NCBI GenBank assembly: GCA_019744815.1
Contig: JAIEUA010000009.1
Location: 1-64,000, forward strand
Source of the DNA: Phycisphaerales bacterium
GTDB taxonomy: Bacteria > Planctomycetota > Phycisphaerae > Phycisphaerales > UBA1924
Reading direction: 5' to 3'
DNA length: 64,000 bases
How positions within the stretch are numbered: the stretch's first letter is position 1; each line of letters opens with the position of its first letter. The translations under genes and the position numbers were made by a program. Of this stretch, positions 17,796 through 26,850 are shown one piece after another. Below the pieces are notes generated by a model. It searched no databases. It was given only the letters and a program-made list of their open reading frames with translations, and was not told where the DNA came from.

Positions 17796-20384
17796 GTGAC
17801 TCGCGGCGTGGCGATCATCTCGACGCTCGCGTGCGCGCTGCTCGCCGCCCAGGCTTCGGTCGCTCAGATGACCCGGCCCTTCCTGAGCGAGGAGGAAGTC
17901 GTTCCTCCCGCGCCGACGACGGATCCCAAGCGCCCCGCGACCATCGAGGCGGTGCGCCTCGGCTGGCGCGGGCACCTGCTCGCCGATTGCTGGGGGCCGT
18001 CCCGGGTGTTCATCAGCGGCAACCCACAGGTCAACAACGGCGCCTTCGGCGGCACGCTGGAAGTGAGTTACGCGCAGGACGGTTCTCAATCGGCGGTGAT
18101 CCGTGTGCCGATCGCGACCACGCCCGGACGCGTGACGCCCGTGGAAGTCGCGATCGCCCTGCCGCAGAACGCGGGCCGGCTCACCCTGTCGCTCCTGGAC
18201 GACAAGGACCGCGAGGTGCACGGGCGGCAGTACTGGCAGAGCAACAGCCTCCCGGCGACGATCGTCTCCGGCACGCCTTTGGTGCTCGCGGTCGCCGACC
18301 GCAGCGGCGTGGCGCCGACCGTGGCCAAGGTCTTTTCCGCGCCCGGTCTGGCGAGCATCGGCGTCGCCAACAACATCATCGAGTTCGGTCAGCCCGCCCC
18401 GGCCGTCAATCCGCTCGACGAGACCGCGTGCGTGGTCATCAGCAGCGACGACCTGCCGGAGACCTGGGCCGCCTACGACGGCGTCGTCGCGATCGTCATC
18501 GGTGCCGACGAGATCGCCGCTCTTCCCATCGCTCGGCTCGGCGCGCTCCGCGACTGGCTCCGCAGCGGCGGGTGCGTCATCACCCGCGTCGGCACGACGC
18601 CGCTCGGGCTGACCAAGCTCCTCGAAGACACGCCGGGCCGAGTGCAAGTGGGGGACCCGCGTCCGCTCACGCTCGGCGCGGAGCTCACCCAGGCCTTTGC
18701 CGAACCCCTGCGGGTCGAGAAAGAAGGCAAGGTCGTCGAGGCTCGCGCCAGCCTGCACGAGCGTGTGACCGCGCGCCCGCTCCGGCTCGGCGACAGCGAG
18801 GACCCCGACGCTGGATCGTGGCGGATTCGCTGGGCGGCGGCCGATGCCACCCGACGCAACGGCGTTGAGACCGAGGGCCTCCTCGCCGAGGGACCGGTGG
18901 GGTTCGGATGGGTCGTCGTCCTGGGAGTCGATCCCGCGATGCTGGGCACGGGCGCCGACGACGCCGCCGCTCGCGCGGGATGGCGTGACGCTCTGCGTTC
19001 CCCCTGCGCCGAACTGGCGACCCGCTCGCGTGCCGCGGGCTCCTTCTGGGGAGAGCGCGGCAGCGGGCCCGACCGCGCCGCTCGGATCGCGCTCCGATCC
19101 GTCCTCAACCACCTCAGCGGCACGCCCTCGCTGGGCGACGGCGCCTTCATCGTCGTCTTCCTTAGCCTGATCGCCCTTGCTCTCGCGATCGGACCTTTCG
19201 ACGCGTTGTTCCTCGGCGTCAAGAAGATGAGGCAGCGTTCCTGGGCGAGCTCCCTGGGATGGATCGGTGCCGCGTCGCTCATCGCCGCCGTAGTCCCGCC
19301 ACTCTTCCGAGGCGGTGACTCTCGGCTCCAGCGCCTCCGCGTGGTCGACGCCATCGCCAGGCCCGACGGCTCCGTCGACCAGGCTTGGCAGACGGGGGTG
19401 ACCACGCTCTTCGCCGGCGCGGGCGGCGCGGTGCGGCTGTCGCCCGTGAACGCGCCAACGCACGACTCGATGTGGTTCCGAGGTGTCTCGCCCCTGTTCG
19501 TCCAGCCCTTCCAAGCCGATCCGCTGACCCGTCTCGCGACCCATCAGCAAGCGCCCGCCGGCGGCACGGACATCGTGGTGGGTCGATCCAACCAGCTCGC
19601 CCAGAACGCCGCGCTGCAGATGGGCCAGTGGACCTTCCGCACCATGTCCGAGCACGGCCCGGTGCGGCCCGACGCTGGGCTGGTGTCGGTGCGAAGGGAC
19701 ACAGTCTCCGATGCCTGGGCGGTGGAGTTCGCGAACTCGCTCGGGACCTTCGTCGACGGCGCTCTCAGGATCGGCGACACCTGGCGCCCTCTCGCCGGGG
19801 CGCAGCGCCACGAGCAACGCACCATGGTGCAGGCGCGCATCGCCAAGGAGATCGGAGCGTGGTCGGCCCGCGACGCGATCGCCCGGGCCGAGAATTACCG
19901 CGACCTTGATTTCCAGAGCGGGATGGCTCTGGAGTTGCCCGGCACCCGCGAGCGTTCCCGCACGCTCGACGCTCGGCTCGCCAGCGGCGAGTGGGCGGTG
20001 CTGTATCTGCGGCTCAAGGACGTGCCGCCCTCGCTGCTCTGCCAGCGGCGCACCTGGACCAGCGCGGGCGAGAGCTACACCTCCAGCGAAGAAGCCGTGT
20101 ATCGGGTGCTCGTTCCCTTGGGTGAGAACCGCGTGGAGCGGACCACCTGGAACGCGACGCTGCCCAAGACCGTGTGGCCCAAGGACAAGCCGGGGCGTCG
20201 CAAGGGCACCAGCGCGAACCCCCCGTCGCCGCCTCCGCCGCCCGGCACCAACGACGGCGAGCAGCCCGACGACGAACCAAACGACGAACCAAACGACGAA
20301 CCCCACGACGAACCCCACGACAAACCGATGGCCGACGAACCGAGCAGCCCCGACACCTCGCCCAAACCGGAGCCCAAGCCATGA
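17796..20384 (+). CDS. Large exported membrane protein of the VWA locus
   Basis: An 862-residue protein with a signal peptide (about 1-24), a long extracytoplasmic region, two membrane segments near 448-472 and 488-504, a second soluble region, and a Pro/Asp/Glu-rich tail. The tail contains tandem four-residue DEPN/DEPH repeats encoded by 12-bp repeats at 20270-20327. The GTG at 17796 was chosen because GGAGG lies about seven bases upstream; an in-frame TTG at 17772 would put eight extra residues before the signal peptide. The region after the signal peptide resembles proteins found next to BatA genes in Planctomycetota, but I cannot name a family. Its stop overlaps the ABC ATPase start as ATGA. 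Confidence 0.75.
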   Translation: MTRGVAIISTLACALLAAQASVAQMTRPFLSEEEVVPPAPTTDPKRPATIEAVRLGWRGHLLADCWGPSRVFISGNPQVNNGAFGGTLEVSYAQDGSQSAVIRVPIATTPGRVTPVEVAIALPQNAGRLTLSLLDDKDREVHGRQYWQSNSLPATIVSGTPLVLAVADRSGVAPTVAKVFSAPGLASIGVANNIIEFGQPAPAVNPLDETACVVISSDDLPETWAAYDGVVAIVIGADEIAALPIARLGALRDWLRSGGCVITRVGTTPLGLTKLLEDTPGRVQVGDPRPLTLGAELTQAFAEPLRVEKEGKVVEARASLHERVTARPLRLGDSEDPDAGSWRIRWAAADATRRNGVETEGLLAEGPVGFGWVVVLGVDPAMLGTGADDAAARAGWRDALRSPCAELATRSRAAGSFWGERGSGPDRAARIALRSVLNHLSGTPSLGDGAFIVVFLSLIALALAIGPFDALFLGVKKMRQRSWASSLGWIGAASLIAAVVPPLFRGGDSRLQRLRVVDAIARPDGSVDQAWQTGVTTLFAGAGGAVRLSPVNAPTHDSMWFRGVSPLFVQPFQADPLTRLATHQQAPAGGTDIVVGRSNQLAQNAALQMGQWTFRTMSEHGPVRPDAGLVSVRRDTVSDAWAVEFANSLGTFVDGALRIGDTWRPLAGAQRHEQRTMVQARIAKEIGAWSARDAIARAENYRDLDFQSGMALELPGTRERSRTLDARLASGEWAVLYLRLKDVPPSLLCQRRTWTSAGESYTSSEEAVYRVLVPLGENRVERTTWNATLPKTVWPKDKPGRRKGTSANPPSPPPPPGTNDGEQPDDEPNDEPNDEPHDEPHDKPMADEPSSPDTSPKPEPKP
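20270..20327 (+). repeat. 12-bp coding repeat encoding DEPN/DEPH
   Basis: About five copies of a 12-bp unit (GACGAACCAAAC and variants with CCCCAC) encode an acidic Pro-rich tail. Copy number could vary between strains. Confidence 0.85.
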
Positions 20385-21367
20385 TCGAGATCAAGGGCCT
20401 CACCAAACGCTTCGGCAAGCTGATGGCGCTCGACAATCTCACCCTCGACATCGGCCCGGGCGAGATCTTCGGCTTCATCGGCCCCAACGGCGCCGGCAAG
20501 TCGACCACCATGAAGATCCTCGCCTGCCTGCTCAAGCAGGACTCGGGCGAGGCGATGGTCTGCGGCAAGAACGTCCGCAAGGACGCCGATGCCATCCGCC
20601 GCGTCGTCGGCTACATGCCCGACTTCCTGGGTGTCTACGACGATCTCACGGTGGACGAGTACCTGCAGTTCTTCGCCGCCGCGTTCGAAGTGCCGCGGGC
20701 CCGCCGCCGCTCGGTGATCGATCAGGTGCTCGAGCTGACCGACCTGGTCGAGAAGAAGCACGCCATGGTCGATTCGCTCAGCCGCGGCATGCAGCAGCGC
20801 CTGGGCGTCGCCCGCGTGCTCATCCACGAGCCCCAAGTGCTGCTGCTCGACGAGCCGGCCAGCGGCCTGGACCCGCGGGCCCGCATCGAGATGCGTTCGC
20901 TGCTCATCGAGCTCCGCAAGATGGGCAAGAGCCTGATGGTCTCGTCGCACATCCTCAGCGAACTGGCGGAGATGTGCACGTCCATCGGCATCATCGAGCG
21001 GGGCAAGCTGCTCTACGCCGGCTCGATCGAGGACGCGTACGCGAAGGTGCGGTCCGCCGCGCTGGACAGCGGCGATCCCTCGGCAACGGGCCAGATCAGC
21101 GAACGCATCGAGATCCTTCTGCAGCCCGATTCGGTCGTGGCCGCTCGGCTCGCCGAACGACTCAGCGGCGACCCGCGGATCGCGGCGATCAAGAGCGGGC
21201 CGTCCCGACTCACCGTCGACCTCCGCGCCGGCGCCGAGGGCGGCGGCGGCCATCACTTCCTGATTGAGTCCATCCTCCACAACGGCGGCCGCATCCACAG
21301 CTTCGCGCCGGTGGAGGTGAAACTCGAAGACGCGTTCCTCAAGCTCACCACGGGGGCGCTGCAGTGA
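20381..21367 (+). CDS. ABC transporter ATP-binding protein
   Basis: A 328-residue ABC ATPase of the exporter type (NatA/CcmA-like). Walker A is GPNGAGKST (34-42), the signature LSRGMQQRL near 133-141 and Walker B LLLDEPASGLDP near 153-164. An unusually long C-terminal extension (about 225-328) is typical of ABC-2 exporter ATPases. It overlaps the preceding gene as ATGA and is followed by the permease gene after a palindrome pair, so it energises that exporter. Confidence 0.92.
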   Translation: MIEIKGLTKRFGKLMALDNLTLDIGPGEIFGFIGPNGAGKSTTMKILACLLKQDSGEAMVCGKNVRKDADAIRRVVGYMPDFLGVYDDLTVDEYLQFFAAAFEVPRARRRSVIDQVLELTDLVEKKHAMVDSLSRGMQQRLGVARVLIHEPQVLLLDEPASGLDPRARIEMRSLLIELRKMGKSLMVSSHILSELAEMCTSIGIIERGKLLYAGSIEDAYAKVRSAALDSGDPSATGQISERIEILLQPDSVVAARLAERLSGDPRIAAIKSGPSRLTVDLRAGAEGGGGHHFLIESILHNGGRIHSFAPVEVKLEDAFLKLTTGALQ

Positions 21368-21389
21368 ATCCAATGCGTCCGACGACAAG

Positions 21390-21508
21390 GGGTGCCATCA
21401 GTCCGCCGTGGCTCTGCACGGCGCGACTGATGCCTTGCGGATGTGGCTGTCGTGGTTCCAGCCGCACCAGTCGCGCGGCTCGGAGCAGCCGCGGACTGGT
21501 GGCACCCT
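21390..21508. repeat. Second family B hairpin pair
   Basis: GGTGCCATCAGTCCGCCGTG starts the first unit (21390-21434), and its inverted, diverged copy occupies about 21463-21508. Both fold into hairpins. The pair lies between the ABC ATPase and permease genes. Confidence 0.87.
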
Positions 21509-21539
21509 TGGATCGCATCTCTAAGACCCGAGGTTCCGC

Positions 21540-23435
21540 CTGACCTCTCCCCTCTCCATCTTCACCCGCGGCCTCTTCGGCCCGGTCTTCCAGCGCGAGG
21601 TCCGGGCCTCGGGGCGTCGGCTCTCCACCTACTGGATCCGCGGCGGGTACGTGCTCGTCCTCGCCGGCATCGCCGCGATGGTCTACTTTGCCACCACCGC
21701 CGACTCCCGCTTCGGGAACCGCGGCAACGCCGAGAATCTGCAGCAGCTCCAGATGTTCGCCCCCGTGCTGGGTGGGTTCTACGTCTGGTTCCAGTACGTC
21801 GTCATGTGCTTCGTCGCCTCCACGCTCACTGCGCCGGCGATCTGCGACGAACGCCGCAAGGGCTCGCTCTCCACCCTCATCGCCACGCCCCTGACCGCGA
21901 CCCAGATCGTTCTGGGCAAGATGTCGGGGCGGCTGTCGCAGCTGGTGATCCTGCTGCTCGCGGGCGTGCCGCTGCTCCTGGCGATCCGCGTCTTCGGCGG
22001 CATCTCCGCCTGGTTCGTGGTCTCAGCCACGGCGCTCACGCTCAGCACCGCGCTGCTCCACGCCTCGATCGCGATGGCCGCCTCGGCCCGCGTGCGGTCC
22101 TCCGCCGTCGCCAGCGGCGCGGGGTTTGTCTCCGGCATCCTGTTCTGCTTTCTGCCCATGTTCATCGCGCTGTTCGTGAACGTGATGGGCCTCAAGGTGC
22201 AGTCCGAGATGCTGCTGGGCGTCTCGCCCTACGTCGCGCTGGGCTTTGAGACTGCACGCTTCGTCGGTGAGACGCCGCCGCCGGGAGTCTTGGCATGGTC
22301 CTGGGCGATCGCCTGTGCCTACGCGCTGGTGATCGCCGCGCTCTTCTTGTTGCTCGCGATCTACCGCTTCAAGCAGCTCGCGGCCATGGCCGGCGAGGGC
22401 GGGCTGGCGGTCGAGCCCAAGCGCAAACAAAAGTCCAAGAGCTCCTCGCGCGCCGCCGCGAAGCGCGAGCCACGCGTCCTTGAAGAAGGTCTCGCTCCCG
22501 TGGGGGGGCCCGGTCCCGGTTTCGATGCCGCCACGACCAGCGTCGGCATCTCTTCCGCGTCGCTCCCTCGGACCCGCGCCTCAGCCGCGGACGACGACAT
22601 CGCCATCCGCGGCAACCCGGTCCTGTGGCGCGAGCTGCGCCAATCGATGTTCCTCCGCTGGTGGCACCCGTGGGTGGTGGTGGTCTTCATCGGGAGCCTT
22701 CTCGCTCTCGCCTACGCCCAGGCCGGGCTCCGCGAGCCCGTCCCGATGTTCATGGCCCAGATCGCGCTCACGGCGATCTTCCTCTTTCAGGCCTGCGTGG
22801 TGGCCGCGGGATCGATCGCGGGGGAGCGCGAGAGTCGCTCGCTGGAGACCTTGCTGACCACCCCGCTCACCGCTCGCTCGATCGTGCTCGCCAAGTGGCT
22901 GGGCGCGGTGCGCCGGATGTACCCGCTGCCGCTGCTCTCGGTGGCGATCATCTTTATCCTCGGCGTATTGCCGGGCACGTTCCACTGGAGGATGCTCCCG
23001 CACTACGCCCTGATCGTGCTGCCGCCCGCCGCGGCTCTGGCCGCCAGCGGGGTGTGGCTGAGCGTGGTGACCCGCAAGACCTCCGTCGCGGCCACGCTCA
23101 ACGTGCTGCTCGCCTTCGCCTTCTGGGCTGGCGTCCCGTTCGTGATGTCGATGCTGATGCTCATTGTGAACTTCGGCCGCGGGATGTCCAACGCCGGCCA
23201 GACCGTGCTGGGCACGGTGCTCATCTCCAATCCCGGCCCGATGCTGATCACGGCGTTGATCGGGGCGAGCGAGCCGCGCCGGGGCAGCAGCTCGTACCAC
23301 ACCTTCCTGAACTTCACCCCCGAGACCTTCCTGCTCGCCTGCATCGGGTCGACGGTCTTCTTTGGCTTGGTCTCCGCCCTGTTCCTGCACCTGGCCGCCC
23401 TGGGGCTGAGCCGCCGAACCAACCGGCGGGCGTGA
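21540..23435 (+). CDS. ABC-2 type permease, fused tandem modules
   Basis: A membrane permease of about 631 residues formed by two ABC-2 modules in one chain. The first carries CDERRKGSLSTLIATPLTA and the second GERESRSLETLLTTPLTAR, the same conserved cytoplasmic motif repeated, each followed by a set of membrane helices. A basic, Ser/Ala-rich linker (about residues 283-357) joins them. No ATG, GTG or TTG lies in frame between the upstream stop at 21522 and GTG 21651, although family-like sequence (FGPVFQREVRASGRRL) begins well before 21651. I therefore place the start at CTG 21540, which has GAGG six bases upstream. It works with the ABC ATPase encoded just before it. Confidence 0.8.
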   Translation: MTSPLSIFTRGLFGPVFQREVRASGRRLSTYWIRGGYVLVLAGIAAMVYFATTADSRFGNRGNAENLQQLQMFAPVLGGFYVWFQYVVMCFVASTLTAPAICDERRKGSLSTLIATPLTATQIVLGKMSGRLSQLVILLLAGVPLLLAIRVFGGISAWFVVSATALTLSTALLHASIAMAASARVRSSAVASGAGFVSGILFCFLPMFIALFVNVMGLKVQSEMLLGVSPYVALGFETARFVGETPPPGVLAWSWAIACAYALVIAALFLLLAIYRFKQLAAMAGEGGLAVEPKRKQKSKSSSRAAAKREPRVLEEGLAPVGGPGPGFDAATTSVGISSASLPRTRASAADDDIAIRGNPVLWRELRQSMFLRWWHPWVVVVFIGSLLALAYAQAGLREPVPMFMAQIALTAIFLFQACVVAAGSIAGERESRSLETLLTTPLTARSIVLAKWLGAVRRMYPLPLLSVAIIFILGVLPGTFHWRMLPHYALIVLPPAAALAASGVWLSVVTRKTSVAATLNVLLAFAFWAGVPFVMSMLMLIVNFGRGMSNAGQTVLGTVLISNPGPMLITALIGASEPRRGSSSYHTFLNFTPETFLLACIGSTVFFGLVSALFLHLAALGLSRRTNRRA

Positions 23436-23512
23436 GTCCTCGGAAGCTCGATCCCCAGGCCGCGGCTGGCCGATAAGTCAGGACCGGCGCCGAGGGTGCG
23501 CGCCGATCCGAC

Positions 23513-26338
23513 ATGATCCGATCCGCCGCCAACTTCGTCCTTGCTCTCGCCGCGACCGCGGGCACCGCTCTGGGGCAACAGGTCATCGAGATCCCCGCGA
23601 CCGGCGGCACGCCCGCCGCGCCCAAGCCCCACCCCGATCGCCCCGCCGCCAGCGGCCGCCTCGTCCGCATCTACAACTTCGAGGAGCGCGACACCAACCC
23701 CTCTCCGGTTCCGTTCCACTGGACCCGCTTCCAGGATCAGGACGATCGCCCCCGGCCCGGATTCCCCCGCTACAACGTCTCCGAGCTGGTGGAGCTCAAC
23801 GACCAGCCCGCGGCCAGCCGGGGCTGCGTCCGCCTGATGACCCGGGGCGGCTCGACCGCGCTGCGCCTCGATCCCGGTGTGCTGCCCGTCTTCAGCGACG
23901 CCGACTACCTGATCGGAGCCCGCGTGCGCACCGAAGGCCTGCGCAACGCCCGTGCCGTCATCGCCTGCCGCTTTCTCAACGAGACGCTCGAACCCATTCC
24001 CGCCAGCGAGCGGATCTCCAAGCCCCTGCTCTCCGAGGGCCGCTTCACCACCGTTTCGATCAACATGCCCGCGGAGTTCTCCGACGCCCGCTTTCTCCAG
24101 ATCGAGCTGTTGCTGCTGCAGCAAGAGATGATCGCCAGCGAAGGGCGGGGTGCACCCGCCCCCGCGCCGCCGGGGCAGCTCTACATCCCCGACGTCTCCG
24201 GGGCCGCGTACTTCGACGACGTCAGCATCGTGCAGCTCCCCCGCCTCGAGCTCTCGACCCAGAACCCCAGCAACATCTACACCGCACCCGACAAGCCCGC
24301 GCTCGAGCTGCTGGTCCGCGATCTCACCGGCGAGTCCCTCACCGGCACGCTGACCGTGCTCGACGCCTCCGGCCGCACGATTGATACCCGGCCGCTCCGC
24401 CTGGGCGAGGGGCGCAGCAAGTCCTCGTGGACGCCCAACCTTCCGGGCTTTGGGTGGTACCGCGCGGTGCTGGAGATGTCCAACGGCACGCTCCGCGTCG
24501 GCGCCACCGCCGTCGACTTCGTCTGGCTCCCGCCCAAGGAATCCGCCGCTTCGCCCGACGAGTTCCGCTTCTGGGTCTTCTCCGGTGAGCTCGCCCCAGG
24601 CGTTTACCCGGCGATGGCCAACGCGATCCGCGCCCTCCGCTCCACCGGCATGAGCGTCCCGGTCTGGACCGCGGACCTCACTCCCGACGCGGTCAGCCAC
24701 CGCGTCGATGAGCTCCGCCCCCTCTCGGATTCCTTCCGCAACGAACGCCTCGAGCTGGGCATGAGCCTGCCCCGGATCCCGGTCACGATCTTCGGCGGCA
24801 AGGCCGGCGATGTGCACGACCCCTGGGGCCTGCTCACCCGTCAGCCCGCCAGCGCCGCCCCGCTGCTCGACGAGTTCCTCGACCGCTACGGCCCGTCGGT
24901 GCAGCGCTGGCAGATCGGCTCCTTCGACGGGCGATCGCTCTTCAACCGCGACAGCGTCGCCTCCGGCGCCGCCTCCATCGAGTCGTTGCTCGGCAAGCTC
25001 GTGCCCGGTCCGATCGTCGTCGCCCCCGCGACTCTTGAAGACGCGACCGCACTCGGCTCGCTCGGTCGCAGCAGCCCGTTTATCGATCCCGCGATGTACG
25101 CGCCCGCCTCGGCGCTCGCCGATTCCGTCGGGCTCGCGGTCTCGTCCTGGCGACGCACCGGCAGCGCGGGGTTCGGACGCCGGGCCACCCTCGCTCTGGA
25201 CACCGCCGACAAGGACGAGCTCGACGCGATCGACGCCGCCAACGCCATCGCCAAGAAGCTCGTCCGTGCCTGGGCCGCTTCCGCGCCCTTGTCGGGCCCC
25301 GCCCCCGACCAGCTCCGCCTCGCCTTGGTCGATCCCTGGACCATCCGTCCCGGGAACCACCCGCAGCTCATGCCCCGCCCCGAAGTGGCCGCCTGGCGCG
25401 GGATGATCGACCGCCTCGCCGACCGCGAGTTCGTGGGCACCCTGCCTCTGCCCTCCGGCGCCGAGGGGTACATCTTCGCCAATCGGCGTCCCACCGACCC
25501 CAACCGCGGCGGGTTGCTGGTCGTGTGGAACGACACCACCCTGCCCGATCGCGTCGAGCTCCGAAACTACCTCGGGCCGGGCACGCCCTGGGTCGCCGAC
25601 GCCTTCGGCAACCGCTCCGAGTTGACCGACCCCTCGCACCGCCCGCTCCCGTTGTCCTCGACGCCGCTGCTCATCGAGGGTGTCGACGCGGAACTGCTCC
25701 GCTTCGGCGCCACCATCTCGATCGACCCGCCGCTGCTCTCCATGACCCAGCCCGAGTCGCAGCACCGCCTCAAGATCACCAACCCCTGGCCCACCACCAT
25801 CAGCGGGCGGCTCGTGCTCATCGAGCCCGGCGGAGGCGGCGGCAAAGGCGCCCGCGACCGCTCCTGGCGCATCTCGCCCCGGCTCTTCCCCTTCTCCCTC
25901 GCCGCCGGCGAGACCGCCGAGTTCCCGCTCACCGTCAGCTTCGGCCCCTCGGAAGAGATCGGCACCAAGGCCTTCATCTTCGACACCGACCTCACCGCCA
26001 TCCGCGCCTACGACATCTTCAAGGTCTCCACCCAGATGGAACTGGGCATGAAAGACCTGTCGTTCTCCGTCACCGCCACGCCCCGCGGCGACAGCGTCGA
26101 GCTGGAGGCCACCGTCAGCAACCAGACCAAGTCCGCCCTCACCCTCGAGCTCACCGCCTTCCCCCCCGGCAACCCGCGGCAGAACGTCGACATCGGCGAG
26201 GTCCTCGCCGGCAACCAGGCCATCCGCCGCTTCAGTGTCCCGAACATCTACCCCGCCAAGAAAGGCAAGAAGATCGCCGTCACCCTCAGCGACGCCGAGA
26301 GCAGCATCCGCATCACCCGCACGGTCGTCATCCCGTAG
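23513..26338 (+). CDS. Large secreted protein, function unknown
   Basis: A 941-residue protein with a clear signal peptide (MIRSAANFVLALAATAGTAL, cleavage near AlaLeuGly-Gln). No membrane segment is visible after it. The first 240 residues look like a beta-sandwich (blocks ending AAYFDDVSIVQL). The middle (about 340-690) alternates helices and strands like a barrel. The C-terminal 200 residues again resemble Ig-like or sandwich folds (LKITNPWPTTISGRLVLIEP). I do not recognise a family, and no catalytic motif is certain. It follows the ABC exporter genes by 77 bp in the same direction and is a candidate exported partner of the VWA locus. Confidence 0.72.
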   Translation: MIRSAANFVLALAATAGTALGQQVIEIPATGGTPAAPKPHPDRPAASGRLVRIYNFEERDTNPSPVPFHWTRFQDQDDRPRPGFPRYNVSELVELNDQPAASRGCVRLMTRGGSTALRLDPGVLPVFSDADYLIGARVRTEGLRNARAVIACRFLNETLEPIPASERISKPLLSEGRFTTVSINMPAEFSDARFLQIELLLLQQEMIASEGRGAPAPAPPGQLYIPDVSGAAYFDDVSIVQLPRLELSTQNPSNIYTAPDKPALELLVRDLTGESLTGTLTVLDASGRTIDTRPLRLGEGRSKSSWTPNLPGFGWYRAVLEMSNGTLRVGATAVDFVWLPPKESAASPDEFRFWVFSGELAPGVYPAMANAIRALRSTGMSVPVWTADLTPDAVSHRVDELRPLSDSFRNERLELGMSLPRIPVTIFGGKAGDVHDPWGLLTRQPASAAPLLDEFLDRYGPSVQRWQIGSFDGRSLFNRDSVASGAASIESLLGKLVPGPIVVAPATLEDATALGSLGRSSPFIDPAMYAPASALADSVGLAVSSWRRTGSAGFGRRATLALDTADKDELDAIDAANAIAKKLVRAWAASAPLSGPAPDQLRLALVDPWTIRPGNHPQLMPRPEVAAWRGMIDRLADREFVGTLPLPSGAEGYIFANRRPTDPNRGGLLVVWNDTTLPDRVELRNYLGPGTPWVADAFGNRSELTDPSHRPLPLSSTPLLIEGVDAELLRFGATISIDPPLLSMTQPESQHRLKITNPWPTTISGRLVLIEPGGGGGKGARDRSWRISPRLFPFSLAAGETAEFPLTVSFGPSEEIGTKAFIFDTDLTAIRAYDIFKVSTQMELGMKDLSFSVTATPRGDSVELEATVSNQTKSALTLELTAFPPGNPRQNVDIGEVLAGNQAIRRFSVPNIYPAKKGKKIAVTLSDAESSIRITRTVVIP

Positions 26339-26359
26339 TCCCAGTCATAGTCTTCGCCA

Positions 26360-26388
26360 GTGGGACCTGCCTCCGGCCGGTCCAAACC
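26360..26388. repeat. Family A palindrome, diverged copy
   Basis: CAGTGGGACCTGCCTCCGGC and the following bases match the GGACCGGCCTCCGGCCGGTCC palindrome seen at 41991 and 57325, with one changed base in the left arm. It lies 22 bp after the stop of the large secreted protein. Confidence 0.7.
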
Positions 26389-26455
26389 AGGCGAACCCAG
26401 TCGCACCATCTATCGGGCTGCTCTCCGCACCGCCCCTCTCTCGAAAGAAGCACCT

Positions 26456-26839
26456 ATGCACACCGCTGCCCAACCCAAGTGGATGACCATCGTCGGCTGG
26501 ATTCTCTCCGTCGCCCCGTGCGCGATGCTTGGGATGAGCGCGACGATGAAGTTCATCCGCCCGCCCGCCATGGCCGAGCAGTTCGAGAAGTTCGGCTACC
26601 CCGGGGGTGTGTGGACCCCGCTCGGCATCGTGGAGGCGACTTGTACGGTGCTCTTCCTCTTGCCACCGACCCGCGTGCTCGGCGCGATCCTGCTCACCGG
26701 CTACCTCGGCGGCGCGATCGCCACCCACGTCCGCGTCAGCGATCCGTTCCTCCCGCCGCTGATCCTCGGCGTGGTCCTCTGGCTTGGTCTGTTCTTCCGC
26801 GACGCTCGCTTGCGGGCGCTGCTGCCGATCACGCGGTGA
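26456..26839 (+). CDS. DoxX-like membrane protein
   Basis: A 127-residue protein with four predicted membrane helices. The pattern SATMKFIRPPAMAEQFEKFG in the first loop and PTRVLGAILLTGYLGGAIAT in the third helix match the DoxX-like family, small membrane proteins of unclear, possibly redox or quinone-related, function. ATG 26456 was chosen because the preceding frame translates a palindromic repeat. AGAAG lies ten bases upstream. Confidence 0.82.
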   Translation: MHTAAQPKWMTIVGWILSVAPCAMLGMSATMKFIRPPAMAEQFEKFGYPGGVWTPLGIVEATCTVLFLLPPTRVLGAILLTGYLGGAIATHVRVSDPFLPPLILGVVLWLGLFFRDARLRALLPITR

Positions 26840-26850
26840 TCACGCCGGCC

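Noticed and set aside
15272..17818. An 848-codon open frame on the minus strand
   Set aside because: It lies antisense to the BatA-like VWA gene. Its translation is Arg/Gly/Asp-rich without domains; such frames are expected opposite GC-rich genes with G/C in third positions.
17751..20318. An 855-codon minus-strand frame
   Set aside because: Antisense to the large exported protein gene, low-complexity at the start (repeated FVVWFVVG from the reverse of the DEPN repeat) and without recognisable domains.
23003..25765. A 920-codon minus-strand frame
   Set aside because: Antisense to the permease and secreted-protein genes, both of which have clear motifs or a signal peptide. The antisense translation is composition-driven.
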